Shown piece after piece: positions 20,795-32,668 of a stretch of 64,000 nt of DNA. How positions within the stretch are numbered: the first letter of the stretch is position 1; each line of letters starts with the position of its first letter. Source of the DNA: Staphylotrichum longicolle (Eukaryota > Ascomycota > Sordariomycetes > Sordariales > Chaetomiaceae); the NCBI GenBank assembly GCA_019096155.1, contig JAHCVI010000001.1:2108001-2172000 (forward strand). The letters run 5' to 3'. The translations under genes and the position numbers were made by a program. Below the pieces are notes generated by a model. That model was not told the DNA's origin. It made no database searches and was given only the letters and a program-made list of their open reading frames with translations.

Positions 20795-22751
20795 CTAATC
20801 GTCAAATCCTCCCCACTCATCATCAGCATCACCCTCATCATCTTCGTCCGCATCTTCATCTCCATCCTCTTCATCAACCACGCGTCCTTTCCCCGCCTTC
20901 AGCCGCGGCATGCCATCCGGGCCCCTCACAATCCTTCCCCCCGCATCCCTCTCAAACGGCCCCTCCGCATCGTCCTCCCCGCTGCCAAACCTCACCTCCA
21001 CACCTTCGCCGTCTAACCCGTCCAACTCCACCGCCTTCCTCCCCGTACTCTTCAGCGTTGGGATCCCGTCCGCATCCCTCACGATCCTCCCTTCAGAATC
21101 CCTCACAAACGGCCCATCCCCATCCCGTTCCTCCCCCTCCCCCTCCCCTCCCCATCCCCGCCATCCCTCACAAAACAAACGACAAAAAACCCCATCACCC
21201 CCCTCCATCCCGCGCCCGGCCCGCACGCACGCTGCCGCCACCTCTTCGTCCCCTGCCGCGGCCGCGACCTCGCCGCGCACGTCCCACTCGCGCAGGCCGC
21301 GGACCTGCTCGGCGCGGCCTGCACGCGCCACCCGCGGACGCGCGCGACGTCGGACGCCAGGGCGGCGAGCACGACGCCTTCGTTCTCGGCGGCATGCACG
21401 GAGCAGGTCGAGTAGGTCACCTTGCGCGCGGGCGGGAAGGCGAAGGCGTGGAGGGAGGATGGCGAGCTGGAAGGCGGCGAGGGCGGCGAGGCGGTCCTGC
21501 AGGGCTCGCGGGAGGGAGGATGGTTTCGGTGCCGGCGTCGTCGATTATGGTGGTGGTAGCTGTGGTGGTGGTGGTAGCTGTGGTGGTGGGAGCCGGGGGT
21601 GTGGTGGCGAGCCGGGGCGTTTGCGTTTGAGGGATTTGGGGGCGTTGCTGGCTGGGGAGGGTGAGGGGTTCTTCGTTGAAGGGGTGGAGGAAGACGAGGG
21701 GAGGTGGAACTCGGGGGTGTCGTCGCGGCCGACGATGCCGCTGCCTGAGCAGGAGGGGTCGAGGAGGAGGGCGCCGACGGAGCGAAACTCTGGGGAGTTT
21801 GGGTTGGTTTTGAGAAAGTCGTGGCCGGGGTGGATGAGGGTGACGTGGCTGGAGCCGGCGGTGGCGACCATCCTCTCGAGGGTTTTGGCGCGGTGCTTGT
21901 CCTTTTCGAAGGCGAGGATGCGTTGGCCCTCGGCGAACCCGCGCTCGTGCAGGATGCCGGCGAGGTGCGTGGTTTTGTTGCCCGGGGCGCTGCACGCGTC
22001 GATGATGTCCCCATCTTCGGGGCGCGGGTCGAGGAGGTAGGCGGGGAAGCAGGAGGCCTTGTCCTGGAGGATGAGGGCGCCGGCCTTGTAGGCTTCGGTC
22101 TTGGTGAAGTCGACCCCCGGAGACGCGGCGATCAGGTTGGGTACGTGCCCGTCGAGGCAGATAACTTTCTTTCCTGTTGACGCGGACGCCATGACCTCTT
22201 CGACCGTCGGGACCATCTCGAAGCCCTTGAACGTGGTGTCCAGCTGCTCGTCCAGGGTGCTCTTGAGGGTGTTCACCCTGATCCAGCGCGGATGAGCAGG
22301 TCCCAGTTCCGCGTCAACCATGGCTCTCAGGGCGTCAACCGTAGGACATTTTCTGCGTATCCTGGCTCTGGTGAACTCGGACTGGAGTCTCGCCTTGTGC
22401 TTCTCGACTGTGACGCGGAGGCCATGAGAAGCGGGAAGGGCAATGCCCTTCTTGGCCAGCAGCAGGTCGTGCACAAGAAGGATAGAGAGGGCGGGAGTGA
22501 GCTGTTCAAGTCAGAATATGGACCAGCCGTACGGAGTGAGTGTTGACTACCTTCCGTTCTTTCTGCAGCAGCTGTGACTTCTCAACGACCTCCTTCAGAA
22601 TAGCGCTCCACTTGCTGGACTCGAAGGCCAGGGCATAGACCTGTGCTGGCGGAGATTTGAGGTCCTTGCTGCCATAGATCCTGGACTTGAGACTGCCGGT
22701 GTGGGTGGCAGTGCTGGTCAGGATGCCGACCGTTTCGTGGTAGAGGGACAT
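20795..22751 (-). CDS. RCM1: RCM1/NSUN5-type 25S rRNA cytosine-C5 methyltransferase, frame broken by small indels
   Basis: Rossmann-fold RNA m5C methyltransferase; yeast Rcm1 modifies 25S rRNA. Exon 1 (22751-22551, MSLYHETVGILTSTATH) joins exon 2 at 22501 across a 49-nt intron. Motifs seen: PRWIRVNTLK, ACSAPGNKTTHLA (AdoMet site), LLLDPSCSGSG with a catalytic Cys, and KVTYSTCSVHAAENEGVV with the second Cys. After GSGIVGRDDTPEFHLP the conserved text changes frame near 21550-21620 (a GTGGTGGTAGCT-type repeat, where one frame has a stop at 21547-21545), 21500-21522, 21451-21458 and 21310-21316. The tail after VFCRLFCEGW is acidic and holds an internal duplication. Sequence errors are more likely than a true pseudogene, but this is unproven. 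Confidence 0.82.
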
Positions 22752-23781
22752 GGCGGCGAATCGGTCCTGACAGAAGTTCAAATTGGCTGTGCGTCTCAGT
22801 TGAGTGAACCTGAAAAAGTTTGCAGGCGAGACGACAAAGTGGTTTCGCGAACCCGGTAACGTTAACTGCACGTCTTCTTGTACAATCACAGCCTTGAAAG
22901 AAAGTATGTATCTACTATAGCCACTCCATGATGAGTGAGCGTGGAATATGGTGAATGTTCAGTCTTAAAACTCGGTCGAGTTGAAGGTTTGAAGGCTGAA
23001 CTACGAGGAAATTTTGGCTTGAAGCAGGGTTAGGGTCCACCCCTGCTTGAGCCACCAGAGAACATCGCAGTTCAAGCCTAAACCACTTCACAAGAACATC
23101 AACAATCTTTCGCCATCACTCCGTTGGGATATCTCTGACATGGACAACAGGCTGTCATCCAGCCACCCTATATTTTCAAAAAAAGCAACTCCAACCTCCC
23201 AAAGCACTCCGCCAGCCAAACCAGCCAACGGAGTTGCAAAGGGGCAGTGGGCATCCACCCACTCCCCAGACACGAATCGAAGTCAAATCATAGATACACA
23301 TATATCGAAGTGAAGATCCCGCTGTCGATGAGACAATCTGTCCGCAAATCCAGCACGCCACCAAAATCCGGATCCTGAGATCCTTTCCGCCCCCGAAAAA
23401 GTTTGTTGAGCGAATGTGTCATGTCGTCGTAACCAAAAATCAAGAACCCCCCAATCCATCCTTCCGAAACCAAATGGTATCCCCGCGCCTCTTTTTCTAC
23501 CCCCCCTTGTTCCTCCCTGCCGTTGTGCGAATGCGGCCCAAAAAAGGGGGCCGATCTGTTGTGTCCGCCCCCCCCGAATGAACCCAAAATCCCCTCCCTC
23601 TAATGTGTGTCCAGCCCTGAAGGGGGTAACCCGAAAGAAAATGAATTGTTGCAAGCAAATACAGACGAATCCCGCACTGTCAGAAAGTGTGTGACGGTGG
23701 GGCGAGGTGTGAATGAAGGAAGTGTCAAGGTATCAGCCGAGAAGTGAAAAGAAGTTCATCCTTCTACCCAGAAGGACGCGT
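22752..23781. other. RCM1 promoter and 3' flank of the DUF1996-WSC gene
   Basis: 1.03 kb with no supportable gene. It carries several short C runs near 23490-23580. Confidence 0.45.
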
Positions 23782-25735
23782 CTATCTCCGAAGGTGGTGG
23801 CGCCTCGAAGGCGCGCGCGCGGTGTGGAGGTAGTGGTGGTGGGCATGGCGCTTGGCAGCACCGGCGCCGGGCAGCTCGCCGCCCTTGGCGTAGAGGGTGA
23901 GGGCCCAGTCGTCGCCGCACGTCTGGTTGGCGTCGCCCTTGCAGGCCATGGAGCACTTGTCGTCGTCGAGCTTCTCGAGCGGCGACAGGCTGTTGCCGCA
24001 GTAGCACTCGCCGCCGTACTCGGTGCCCGCGACGCTGAAGCCCTTGGAGGCGCAGTAGTTGACGCAGTTGGTGTTGCTGACGAGGCCGAGGTTGGGGAGC
24101 ACCTCGCCGCTGAGCGCGCGCTTGCTCGAGTCCTTGTAGCAGCCGACGTACTTGAAGCCGGCAATGTCGTTGGCCTTGCGGCCGTTCTGCGCGAGCTGGG
24201 TGGGCGCGGGCTTGCTGTCGTCCTGGTAGACCGTCTTGGTCTGCCACACCGTCACCGTCTCGTAGACGGTGGTCAGCTGGGGGCTCGGCTCCGGGGTGGG
24301 CGCGGCCTGGCTCGTGACCGAGTCGACGGCAGCCACGGACGGCTTGTCGGCTTGGACAGTCACGGCAACGAGCGTGGTCGAGGACGGAGGAGGCGGCGGG
24401 GGAGCAGCAGACGACGACGGCTTCACCTCGACAGCGGGCTGGGTCGGCGAGGGGCTGGACTCGGAGCTGGAGGAGTCGGAGCCCGACTCGCCGGCGCCGG
24501 GCTGAGGCTGCGGCTGCGGCGCGGTCGAAGGAGCAGCCGAAGCCGAAGGAACGGGGACCGGCTGAGGAGCGGGCAGATTGCCGCCGCCATGAGTCCAGCC
24601 AGCAAGGGGGTTGTTGCCGGGCAGCTTCTCCAGCTTGCCGTCAATGACCTCATCGACGGGGCACTTGATTTCGCAGGAGCCGCTGTCATCATTGACGCCG
24701 AGCTTGAGGCCAGGGCAGGAGTGGATGCCAGCGTGGCCGGCATCGCACGTGTCAATGATGTGCTGGAGCTCGTCCTCGTCCCAGCCAGAGATGAAGTCGC
24801 CGTGGGCCGAGAAGCCAGTGGTGTCGCCGTTGGCAAAGACGAAGGGGCTAGCCTTGCCAATCAGGTTCTGGAAGCGCGGCAGGAGGGCGTGGGTGTCCCA
24901 GTACGTCTCGAAGAACATGTGCGGCACGTGGATCCAGCCCTTGGGGCAGTCGAGCTTGCCATTGCCGGCGTCGGTGGGGAACTTCATGTTGTTCCGGTAG
25001 TTGGTCAGGCCGGCCGACGGGTCGTAGCACGACGGGAAGTGAACGTCGACGCGCATGGGCGAGGCGTAGCCGTCGCAGTCCTGGAAGGGGAAACCGATGC
25101 CCTGACCCGTGTTGTTGGGGTCCTGGATGCCGGCGGTGGAGCCGTCAGAGCCAGCGGGCCAGCTGGGAGGGTTGAAGTTGCTGCGAGGGCAGGTGATCTG
25201 GGCCGGCTGGACGGGTCCCTTGGAGGGGTCCAAGTTGCCGCCGCCCGACTTGGACGGCGTTGTCCTCAGCATGGCGTTTCCACTGACAATCTGGAGACCA
25301 AGCGGGAAGGCCTTGATGTCATCGTTGGTGGCATCGAAGCTGTCAAGGTCAGTCACCATCACTTCCATGCCAGCCACGGCGGCAAACATACAAGTAGTAC
25401 ACGTTCATGTAGAACATCTTGACCTGCTCCAGGAGCTTGGTCTCGGGGTCCTGGAAGTAGAGGGTGGGGAACCAGTAGGCGCTGAGGTCACCCTTGACCT
25501 TGGCCGTGGTGCACTCGGACTGGCGCAGAGACTCGCCGGTCGCGCTGAAGCCGAAGTTGCTGGCGCCCATGACGGTGTGGACGTGGGCCGAGGGACCGCC
25601 GGGAGAGACGATGGGATCGGCACGGCATGTCGTCAAGGGGCCCTTTCCGTAGTGACGGAGCACAGCGAATGTGCGCTTGTCCTTGGCGGCAGCGACCGAG
25701 GCGACCAGGGCCGCCAGGACCGTGGTGAAGAGCAT
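23782..25735 (-). CDS. Secreted DUF1996 plus WSC-domain protein
   Basis: Fungal secreted or wall-associated protein; DUF1996 has no proven activity, and WSC domains bind glycans. Exon 1 is 25735-25392, intron 52 nt, exon 2 25339-23782; 633 aa. A signal peptide (MLFTTVLAALVASVAAA) is followed by DUF1996 at about residues 30-310 (AHVHTVMGASNFGFSATGES, FPFQDCDGYASPMRVDVHFPSCYD, DCPKGWIHVPHMFFETYWDT, HGDFISGWDEDEL). Next comes a Ser/Pro/Gln-rich linker likely to be O-glycosylated, then a WSC domain (KYVGCYKDSSKRALSGEV ... GGECYCGNSLSPLEKLDDDKCSMACKGDANQTCGD). It ends in an unusual His/Arg-rich tail (RHAHHHYLHTARAPSRRHHL). The frame is clean throughout. Confidence 0.92.
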
Positions 25736-28700
25736 CTTGTCGGGGTGGTTTCAGTTGATTTTGGGACGAGTTTAGTTTGATGGGTATATTTGGTTGACGA
25801 TGTTGGATCTGAGTCGATTCCTCAACGCTGCTTGAGCGGAAAATGGGGGGACGAGTCGCTGGGACTGTGTAACAGAGGGTGCCAGGGTGCCAACTCCAGT
25901 TGTCACCGAATGAAAAGAGAAAGTGGTTGTTCCAAGACGGGTTGGCTGCGTGGTTGGGAAACCGGATCAGGTCACGTCAAGTGAACAAGAAAGGAGCAGG
26001 ACGCGCTGAGCAGGCTCAGCAGCTGTGGAAAGGGAGCGTGAAGCAGAAAAAGGAAGGACTGGCAAAGTGCCCAGAGAAAGGAATGGCAAGACAGCCCAGC
26101 GAGGTTGAGGAGAGACGAAAGGCAAGAGAGGGGACAGGATGGGGGTTGCCCGGATGGGACGGCCGGGTTTATAGCCGACCTCAATGAGCGACCCGGGGGG
26201 CCTGGGCCATGGTGGTGACACTGACACCCCCTTCCAGTGGACCACTGGGCCTCTTCCCTGTCCCCTTGCTCCCCTCCCCTCTGCCCTGGACTTCCGCTGG
26301 TCTCCGCTCACTTGCATCGGTAGCTTCGGCGGGCTTGGCAGGCACAAGTTTGTGAGTGGCTGTCTTTGGGGCCACACTAAACTCGATTCGCTCGGCTGAG
26401 TCGAGTGATGAGTGATGACGGGGTTGTCAGGGATTTCAGGGCTGCGGTCAGGCTTTTTCGGGCCCAGACCGTGCCAGCAATGGCCCCAGCATGCTTGTCC
26501 ATGGCACCCGGCAAACAGAAAAAGCTGGACAGCGGCGATCCGGTTTCCAGAACCCCCGCCTTGACGGGCCAGCCCCTCAGTCACAGCCAACAATCAACGG
26601 CCGACAGATTGGCCGACCACTGTTGGCCGTTTGGTTGGCAGTTGGCAGTCGGCGCCTTCTTTCCAGCAGCCACGAGGCGTCACCCGGAGAAAAACGCTAT
26701 CGTTCCATATTTGCACAAGACGGCACCGCAAGCGCTGAGTCACGAGAAGGGAGAGGGCGGCGGGCGTCTCGCTGCCTGGGATGCTCTGGGCTGCTCAGCG
26801 GCTGCCGAACAACTGAGCAAGCATCTGCTGGGGATCTGAGAGAGGGGAGTTTCCGGACAGGGGACACAGGGGACACAGGGGAGACAGGAAAGCGTGGCCC
26901 TTGCGCTGTACCTGCATCTTGCAGATGGCGGGACCCTGCGATTGGATGGCACGTCGCTTTTTCTGGACCCAGAGCTGCAAGCCCTCGGCGTGTGCCCTGC
27001 TCTGGCGCGGCAGAACAAGAGAGGGAAAAAACCTCAAAGTTGCCACATGTTCCTTGGCTGTCTCCCGCCTATTTGTGCGTCTGTGGCGCCCAATGAGAAA
27101 TTGTTGACAAGAGGGCCAGACGGCGTACGAAGGAAGCGATTCGTATGTGATATGGCTTTTTCCCACGGATTCGACGATCGCCGTTTGCACGTCGACTTTG
27201 GCGTCTCGGGACACGAGCCTCGCTTCTCTCCGGCCGGGGAAATGGGCCCAAATTTCAGGGTTCAAAGCTAGAGTTTGGTTTCTTGGGGGACCTGGCTCGT
27301 GGTTTTTCGTCCCATGTTTGCCAACCGCCCTTCCGAGCTTCTTCCTTGTCGTTCATGGGTCTTCGGGGGATTTGAGGCCAGGGCGGGGGCACCAGCCACA
27401 GAGTCGGTAAGGTAACCCTGTCTCGCCTGTCACACCCACGTTGCGGGCCAGGCATGCCTTGATCGCACTTCAGCCCTCCCGTGCCCTCCCACCCACAACA
27501 ACACCGTCGGCTGTCCGTATTCATCTGAATTCTGCAAGATCTCGCGATGGCATGCAGTGGGATGGAGCCCGTCACCCGCCAGCACCTCGACTTGTTTCAT
27601 ACGCAGATGTAAACAAAAGGAGTATGAACAGTACGAGCCCTCATGCCGCGCGGTTGTTCGTCCCATCTGTCAAAGCGGGGGCCGGGACCGATCCGTGCGG
27701 CAAGCCAACGATCAGGCACAGATGCTCAGGCCCGCCAATCGGGTTAGCAGGGCGACCCAAGCACAGCTGCGGGCGGGGCTCACTCCCACGTTGGCCCTGG
27801 TCGGCTTTTCTTTGAAACACGCTATTTTGATGGTTTCCCGGTCAGGGTCAAGCCACAGTTCCATGAACCGCTTCCATGCACCGCTTCCAGCGCCTTCTCC
27901 CTTCCTGGACCCGGCGCTGAGCAGAAGTCCAAGAACGGAAGGGCAAGCGAGCCATCTGCCTTCCCGAGACAGGATCATCGAGGAAACGGATGGGCGTTTG
28001 TTTCGTTTCAGCCTCTGATAAACTCACTTTGGGATGTTTGCCGCCCTTGCATTGACAGGTTCTCGTCTCTTCTGAGCTTGCTGCCAGTGCTGAGTGCACC
28101 CACCCATGCGCGCGGTACTGTGCACGAGAGACGGGGTTTTTGGGGGGGCTGCCATTTTGGTGACCAGCCTGCTGGTTTTAGAAACACAACCAGAGAGCCA
28201 AAGGACAACGCCACGAGGCAGTTTGCTCCAGGGGCAGATGGGGACAAACGTCACCATCCGCGTTGCTGCTGCACACGCCAAATTCTGACAGCTGAGATCC
28301 CTTCCCCTTTTTGACCTATCTGCCCCGCCGCATCACGGCCGGAGGAATATATGCGACAATACGGATGCCGCCATTAGTTTATCAGCAAATCGCCCCGAGC
28401 GCCTCGAGACCAGATCGTCGATACCCGCCGCGGGGAAGCGTCCCGCTGTCAGGAGTTGAATAGAGGAGCAAGCAGCCGCCGTCGCCTCCCCCAACGGCAA
28501 CCGCCCCCATCTCCCACATCCCACATGCTCTGTGCCGCCAACAAAATCATTACAGGGGACACCACACATGGCACCTCACTTTTCTTCCCCAGGCCCATCA
28601 TCCCGCATCCCCGCGTCATGCTGTCCTCAATGCTGTGCTCTCAATGAATGACGTGGCCCTAGCCCATGGGGCCGTTGTCGGCCCAACCACGCCCTCACAA

Positions 28701-29557
28701 TCACAACCATTGCTTCCTTCACAAGCCAACCAATACCAACAGCGTCCCTGGAGATTAGAAATCCAATCTGAAGTAGCAGACCGCCCCCGTGGCCTGCCTC
28801 ATCGTCACTCTCTGGGTGGGCTAGCAATGTTGTGTGCATTCCGGGCAAGCCCCAGCCAACTTTGCAGACCCAGTTCACCGCAAAGCAAGTGACGAACCGC
28901 CTTTCCCGGGATTGCTTGGCTTGCTGAATCTTTCTCCGAATAAGTCCCCTGAATAAGTCCCCGAGCCGCTCGGAAACTCAACCCAAGACCACCTGTTGCT
29001 ATCCGAGTCCCTCATTAGAAACAGCAGGAATGGAGTGGAGTCTGGGCTGCGGCTGAAGGTTCAAGAAAACAGAACAGAAACTCCGGCGATTCATGTACCA
29101 TTTTTCAAGGTGCCATGGACGACAGAAGCGTGCCGCACGGTTTCAGGTGTCTCAGTTCAATAAGTGGTTGTACGTCCCGCAGGGAGCGGCTTAAGCTTTC
29201 GTAAAACGAGCTCGTATTCCAGGAGTCGGCAACGACCTTGGCTTGTGGCTACCGATCTGCTACTAGATAACTTGTCTCAGGCGTGGATGCTGTCAGCAAC
29301 TCTCCCCTGAGAATCCTCTAACCATAGATCCACAGCCATACTCTTCTTATCAGAGAAACCGACCCTCCATCCCCAATTTTCCGCCCCTAAACTCCTTCCT
29401 CACCATGATCCCTTTCTCACCGATGCTTATTTGCCACCCAAACGCCCATCTCATGTCAAGACTAGACCAAACCACAACCCGCCCTGCCGCCCCATCAACC
29501 TCCATCATCAACAAAACACAAGAGGGGCAAAAGAATCCTGGTCCACACCTTCCAAAC
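25736..29557. other. 3.8-kb gene-free region upstream of the DUF1996-WSC gene
   Basis: No gene model. A TATAAA on the minus strand at 26173-26168, about 435 bp before the DUF1996-WSC start, could be its core promoter with a long 5' UTR. A short G(A)CACAGGG-type tandem repeat lies near 26858-26887. Open frames at 26491-27096 (plus), 26795-27265 (minus) and 27557-28018 (plus) show no domains and overlap each other in different frames; I do not call them. Confidence 0.45.
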
Positions 29558-32500
29558 TCACTCCAAGACCAACCACCGCTCCGCCACCGCCCTCGCCCCC
29601 TCCACATCCCCCAACAAATAACACAGTGTCCTCACGTTAAACGCCGCTTCCACCTTGAGATCCTCATTCCCCATCATGCTCTGCTGCTCCCCGTCCACAC
29701 CCCCAACCCCAACTCCATCCTCGTCCTCCTTCTCCTCCTCTTCTTCCAAAACCTTCCGATAGTACTCCACCGCCAGATTCCCCAGCCCCACCAGCGAGTA
29801 CGCCCGCGCGATATTGAAGTGCGCCTCCTGCCGCTGCGCGGCCCCGGCCCCGGCCTCGGCAGCCCCGTCCAGCCTGTCGCGGTAGTACCGGAACAGGAAC
29901 GCGAACCCCTGCGTGAGCAGGTACTGCCGGTTGGTGGCCTGGCGCTTGAGCGCGTAGTGGACGTAGGCGAGGCCCGTGCTGAGGTTGATGAGCGGGTTGG
30001 ACGGGTCGAGGGAGGCGGCGCGCGCAAAGTACGAGAGCGCGTAGGTGTAGGACGTGGTGGTGAAGAGGATGTGGCCGTAGATGGTGAGGAGGGCGACGTC
30101 GAGGGCGATGTCCGGGTCGGTGGCGGAGGAAGATTTGGTGGTGGTGGTGATCTCGGCAGCAGTGGTGGTGGTGGTGTTGTCCCTCCGCATGACGATGTTG
30201 TCCATGGTTTTGATCTGGCGGAGGATGAATTTCTGCGCCGGGCCCGACGTGTACCAGGACACGGGCGTCTGGCAGACGCGGCACATGGCCGAGAACATGC
30301 GGTACGAGTCGGTGCCGGGCATGTAGTCGCGCATGAAGTAGCGGGCGATGGCTACGCACGTCTCCTCGTCGCCCGCGTAGACGGCGCAGGACGCCCACGC
30401 GACGTGGATGAGGAAGGTCGTCTCGGAAGACGTCCAGATGACGGAATCCCGCGCCGCGTGGCAGACCACATACGCTTCGCGGTGCTGGCCCGCCCGGACG
30501 AGAGTGAAGGCGTAGTTGAGAAAGATGTCCAGCCAGGTGTCGAAGGGAATTCCGCGATGCTCCGTGGGGAACTTGAGTGGAAGCCGAACCATCTGCTCCT
30601 GGCCCTCGACGGGGGCGAGGTTTTGACGCAGCCGCTCTTCCATGGCGGCCAGCTTCATGTTCCTCGCTGGCACCGCTGCCTGCCCCTGCACATTGGCAGC
30701 ATATCCCAGAAACTTGATGTACTTCTCCCACGGGTAGAACTGCTTGTACGATCGGAAGTCGTCAACCAGCTCCTTGGCCGCTTTCATCCAGTCTCCCTTG
30801 GCCTGTTCGTCCCCGCCCAAGGCGCGGTCCTGGACCTCCTGCAGACGCTGGAAGTTCTTTGCCGCTTCGGCCGTCATCTCGAGTTCCTGTTGTCTCCGCT
30901 TCTCGGCGTTGATCAACCGCCGCGGTACGTAGTTTGACTTCTTGTTTGGGTCCCTTGGCTTCCGGGGCCGGGGCTTCCCCTCTCTCGGTTTCCGTGGCCC
31001 GTATGGACCACGACGCCTCCCCGTCACCCCGTCGCCTCGCCTTGCTTCCAGATTCATGGCTTCTCTCACGAGTAGGAAAGCCTCCTCGCGGCCTTCTTGC
31101 ATCTCCTCGCCTTCGTACATGTTGGCGAGCTGGACGCGAGCCTCGATATGGTCCTCGTCCTCCTCGATCGCCGCAATGAAGCACTCTTCCGCAGCAGCCT
31201 TTTCCCCTCGTGCCATGTGATAGCGGCCCTGGCAAACCGAAAAGTCGGCATCAAGAGAAATCTCTCCCGTTGTCGTTGCGATGTGCCTGTAAAGGTCTAG
31301 GAAGCGGATCGCCTCGTCGGACCGGTCACGATCGAGCAACGTGACGGCGATATCCTTGAGACAGTCCGGAAAGTCCATGAAATCGTCCTCCTTGGTTGGG
31401 TCGAGTAGCTGCAGGTGCAAATTCGCCTCGTAGTCGAAGCCCAGCTTCCCCCGATAGACGTACAGCTTCGCCCGCAGATCTATCGGAAGGCCCCGGCCAT
31501 AGCTCTCTTGTGGAAACCGCGCCGGCTCAAACCCTGGCACCGCAACCCGCCGGTCGTCGTGTATATCCCACTCCCTGTCATCGTCAACCCACTGGTCCCA
31601 GTACGCCTCCTCTCTCCGACCCAACAGCCAGCGCGAAATCTCCTTGAGCTCTTGGGCACCCTCTTGCCATGTCTCCAGTATCGTGAAGAACTCGAGGTAG
31701 ATTCTCAGATCCGACCACTCAAACCACCCCTCCTCCGCCTCAAACGTCCCCTCCTCCTGCAGGTGATCAATCAGCCTCCTGTACGCGCCCCGCGCAATCT
31801 CGGCGCCCTTCCTCCGATCCCTAATGTCCAGCGCCACGTCGGCGATGTTCCTCACCGTCCGGATGTTCCACGGCCGGTACTCGAGCGCCTTCTGGTACTC
31901 CGCCAGCGCCTTGCTCGCGTTGCCCTGCATCATGATGACGTCGGCCCGGCCTGTGCGCGCGGTGATGTTGGAGCGGTCCGTCTCGAGCGCCTGCGTGTAG
32001 CAGGCGTAGGCGCGGCGCAGCACCTCGTCCTTCTCGGGGGTGCCGTCTTCGAGGTCCTCGAGGCACTCGAGCGCGTACTCTGCCGTGCTGATCCATTGCG
32101 GCACGTCCCGGGGGGTGAGGTGGGCGGCCGAGATGCGGCACCAGATGGCCTGCTCGCGGTTGCCGAGGGTCTCGTGCACGGTGGAGAGGAGCATCCAGGC
32201 GTTGAAGACTTCGCTGTTGATGCGGATGATCTCGGAGAGGTGGGCTATGGTCTTGTCGTAGTCCTTCTGTTGGAAGGCCTCATTGGCAAGAGACATGCGA
32301 AACTGAATATCGGGGGGCAGTTTGGCGGCCTTTCGGGGCCCGATTGACTTTCGAGGTTTCGCTTTCCGGCCCTGGCCTCCTGCTTTGCGAGGTGGCGGTG
32401 GTTGGTACGGGAGACCGGCGGCTTCTGCTCGCTGGCGGGCGACGAAGGCTTCCTGTTGGGCGTCGAACCTCTCGACTTCCGCGCGCAGCTCGAGGGCGTC

Positions 32501-32668
32501 TGAGTCTGCCGACATGTTGCTCGCCACGTCGTCTTCGTCATCGTCCATCTGGATGTCTGGTTCTGGGGCGCCCCCGTGGTACAGGCTGGGGTCTATCATG
32601 TTCATGGAGAAGTTGGCTGTCGCGTGCGCTGACGCCACAGCCGGGTCGTCGAGATCCATTCCATCCAT
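29558..32668 (-). CDS. TFC4: TFIIIC subunit TFC4/Sfc4 (tau131, TPR protein)
   Basis: Largest TPR-containing subunit of RNA polymerase III factor TFIIIC, which bridges promoter-bound TFIIIC to TFIIIB at tRNA and 5S genes. One uninterrupted exon of 1036 codons. The N-terminus is acidic (PDIQMDDDEDDVASNMSADS), followed by a basic Lys/Pro stretch (GGQGRKAKPRKSIGPRKAAK) and then TPR repeats beginning LANEAFQQKDYDKTIAHLSE. Classic TPR text continues (KALAEYQKALEYRPWNIRTV). A basic linker (GRRRGPYGPRKPREGKPRPR) separates the repeats from a C-terminal TPR block (YALSYFARAASLDPSNPLIN). Absence of introns over 3.1 kb is unusual in this window but causes no difficulty. Long open frames on the opposite strand are shadows. 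Confidence 0.93.
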   Translation of the reverse strand: MDGMDLDDPAVASAHATANFSMNMIDPSLYHGGAPEPDIQMDDDEDDVASNMSADSDALELRAEVERFDAQQEAFVARQRAEAAGLPYQPPPPRKAGGQGRKAKPRKSIGPRKAAKLPPDIQFRMSLANEAFQQKDYDKTIAHLSEIIRINSEVFNAWMLLSTVHETLGNREQAIWCRISAAHLTPRDVPQWISTAEYALECLEDLEDGTPEKDEVLRRAYACYTQALETDRSNITARTGRADVIMMQGNASKALAEYQKALEYRPWNIRTVRNIADVALDIRDRRKGAEIARGAYRRLIDHLQEEGTFEAEEGWFEWSDLRIYLEFFTILETWQEGAQELKEISRWLLGRREEAYWDQWVDDDREWDIHDDRRVAVPGFEPARFPQESYGRGLPIDLRAKLYVYRGKLGFDYEANLHLQLLDPTKEDDFMDFPDCLKDIAVTLLDRDRSDEAIRFLDLYRHIATTTGEISLDADFSVCQGRYHMARGEKAAAEECFIAAIEEDEDHIEARVQLANMYEGEEMQEGREEAFLLVREAMNLEARRGDGVTGRRRGPYGPRKPREGKPRPRKPRDPNKKSNYVPRRLINAEKRRQQELEMTAEAAKNFQRLQEVQDRALGGDEQAKGDWMKAAKELVDDFRSYKQFYPWEKYIKFLGYAANVQGQAAVPARNMKLAAMEERLRQNLAPVEGQEQMVRLPLKFPTEHRGIPFDTWLDIFLNYAFTLVRAGQHREAYVVCHAARDSVIWTSSETTFLIHVAWASCAVYAGDEETCVAIARYFMRDYMPGTDSYRMFSAMCRVCQTPVSWYTSGPAQKFILRQIKTMDNIVMRRDNTTTTTAAEITTTTKSSSATDPDIALDVALLTIYGHILFTTTSYTYALSYFARAASLDPSNPLINLSTGLAYVHYALKRQATNRQYLLTQGFAFLFRYYRDRLDGAAEAGAGAAQRQEAHFNIARAYSLVGLGNLAVEYYRKVLEEEEEKEDEDGVGVGGVDGEQQSMMGNEDLKVEAAFNVRTLCYLLGDVEGARAVAERWLVLE

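Noticed and set aside
20910..22040. 376-codon open frame on the plus strand
   Set aside because: Opposite RCM1, Pro/Ser/Arg-rich with no domain; the methyltransferase motifs are on the minus strand.
23028..23035. Telomere-type repeat TTAGGG
   Set aside because: A single copy only, expected by chance.
23713..25422. 569-codon open frame on the plus strand
   Set aside because: It lies wholly opposite the DUF1996-WSC gene, whose domains, signal peptide and intron are clear. The Val/Gly/Arg/Ala-rich translation is what GC-rich codons give on the reverse strand.
29405..30937. 510-codon open frame on the plus strand
   Set aside because: Antisense shadow of the TFC4 coding region; no domain, biased composition.
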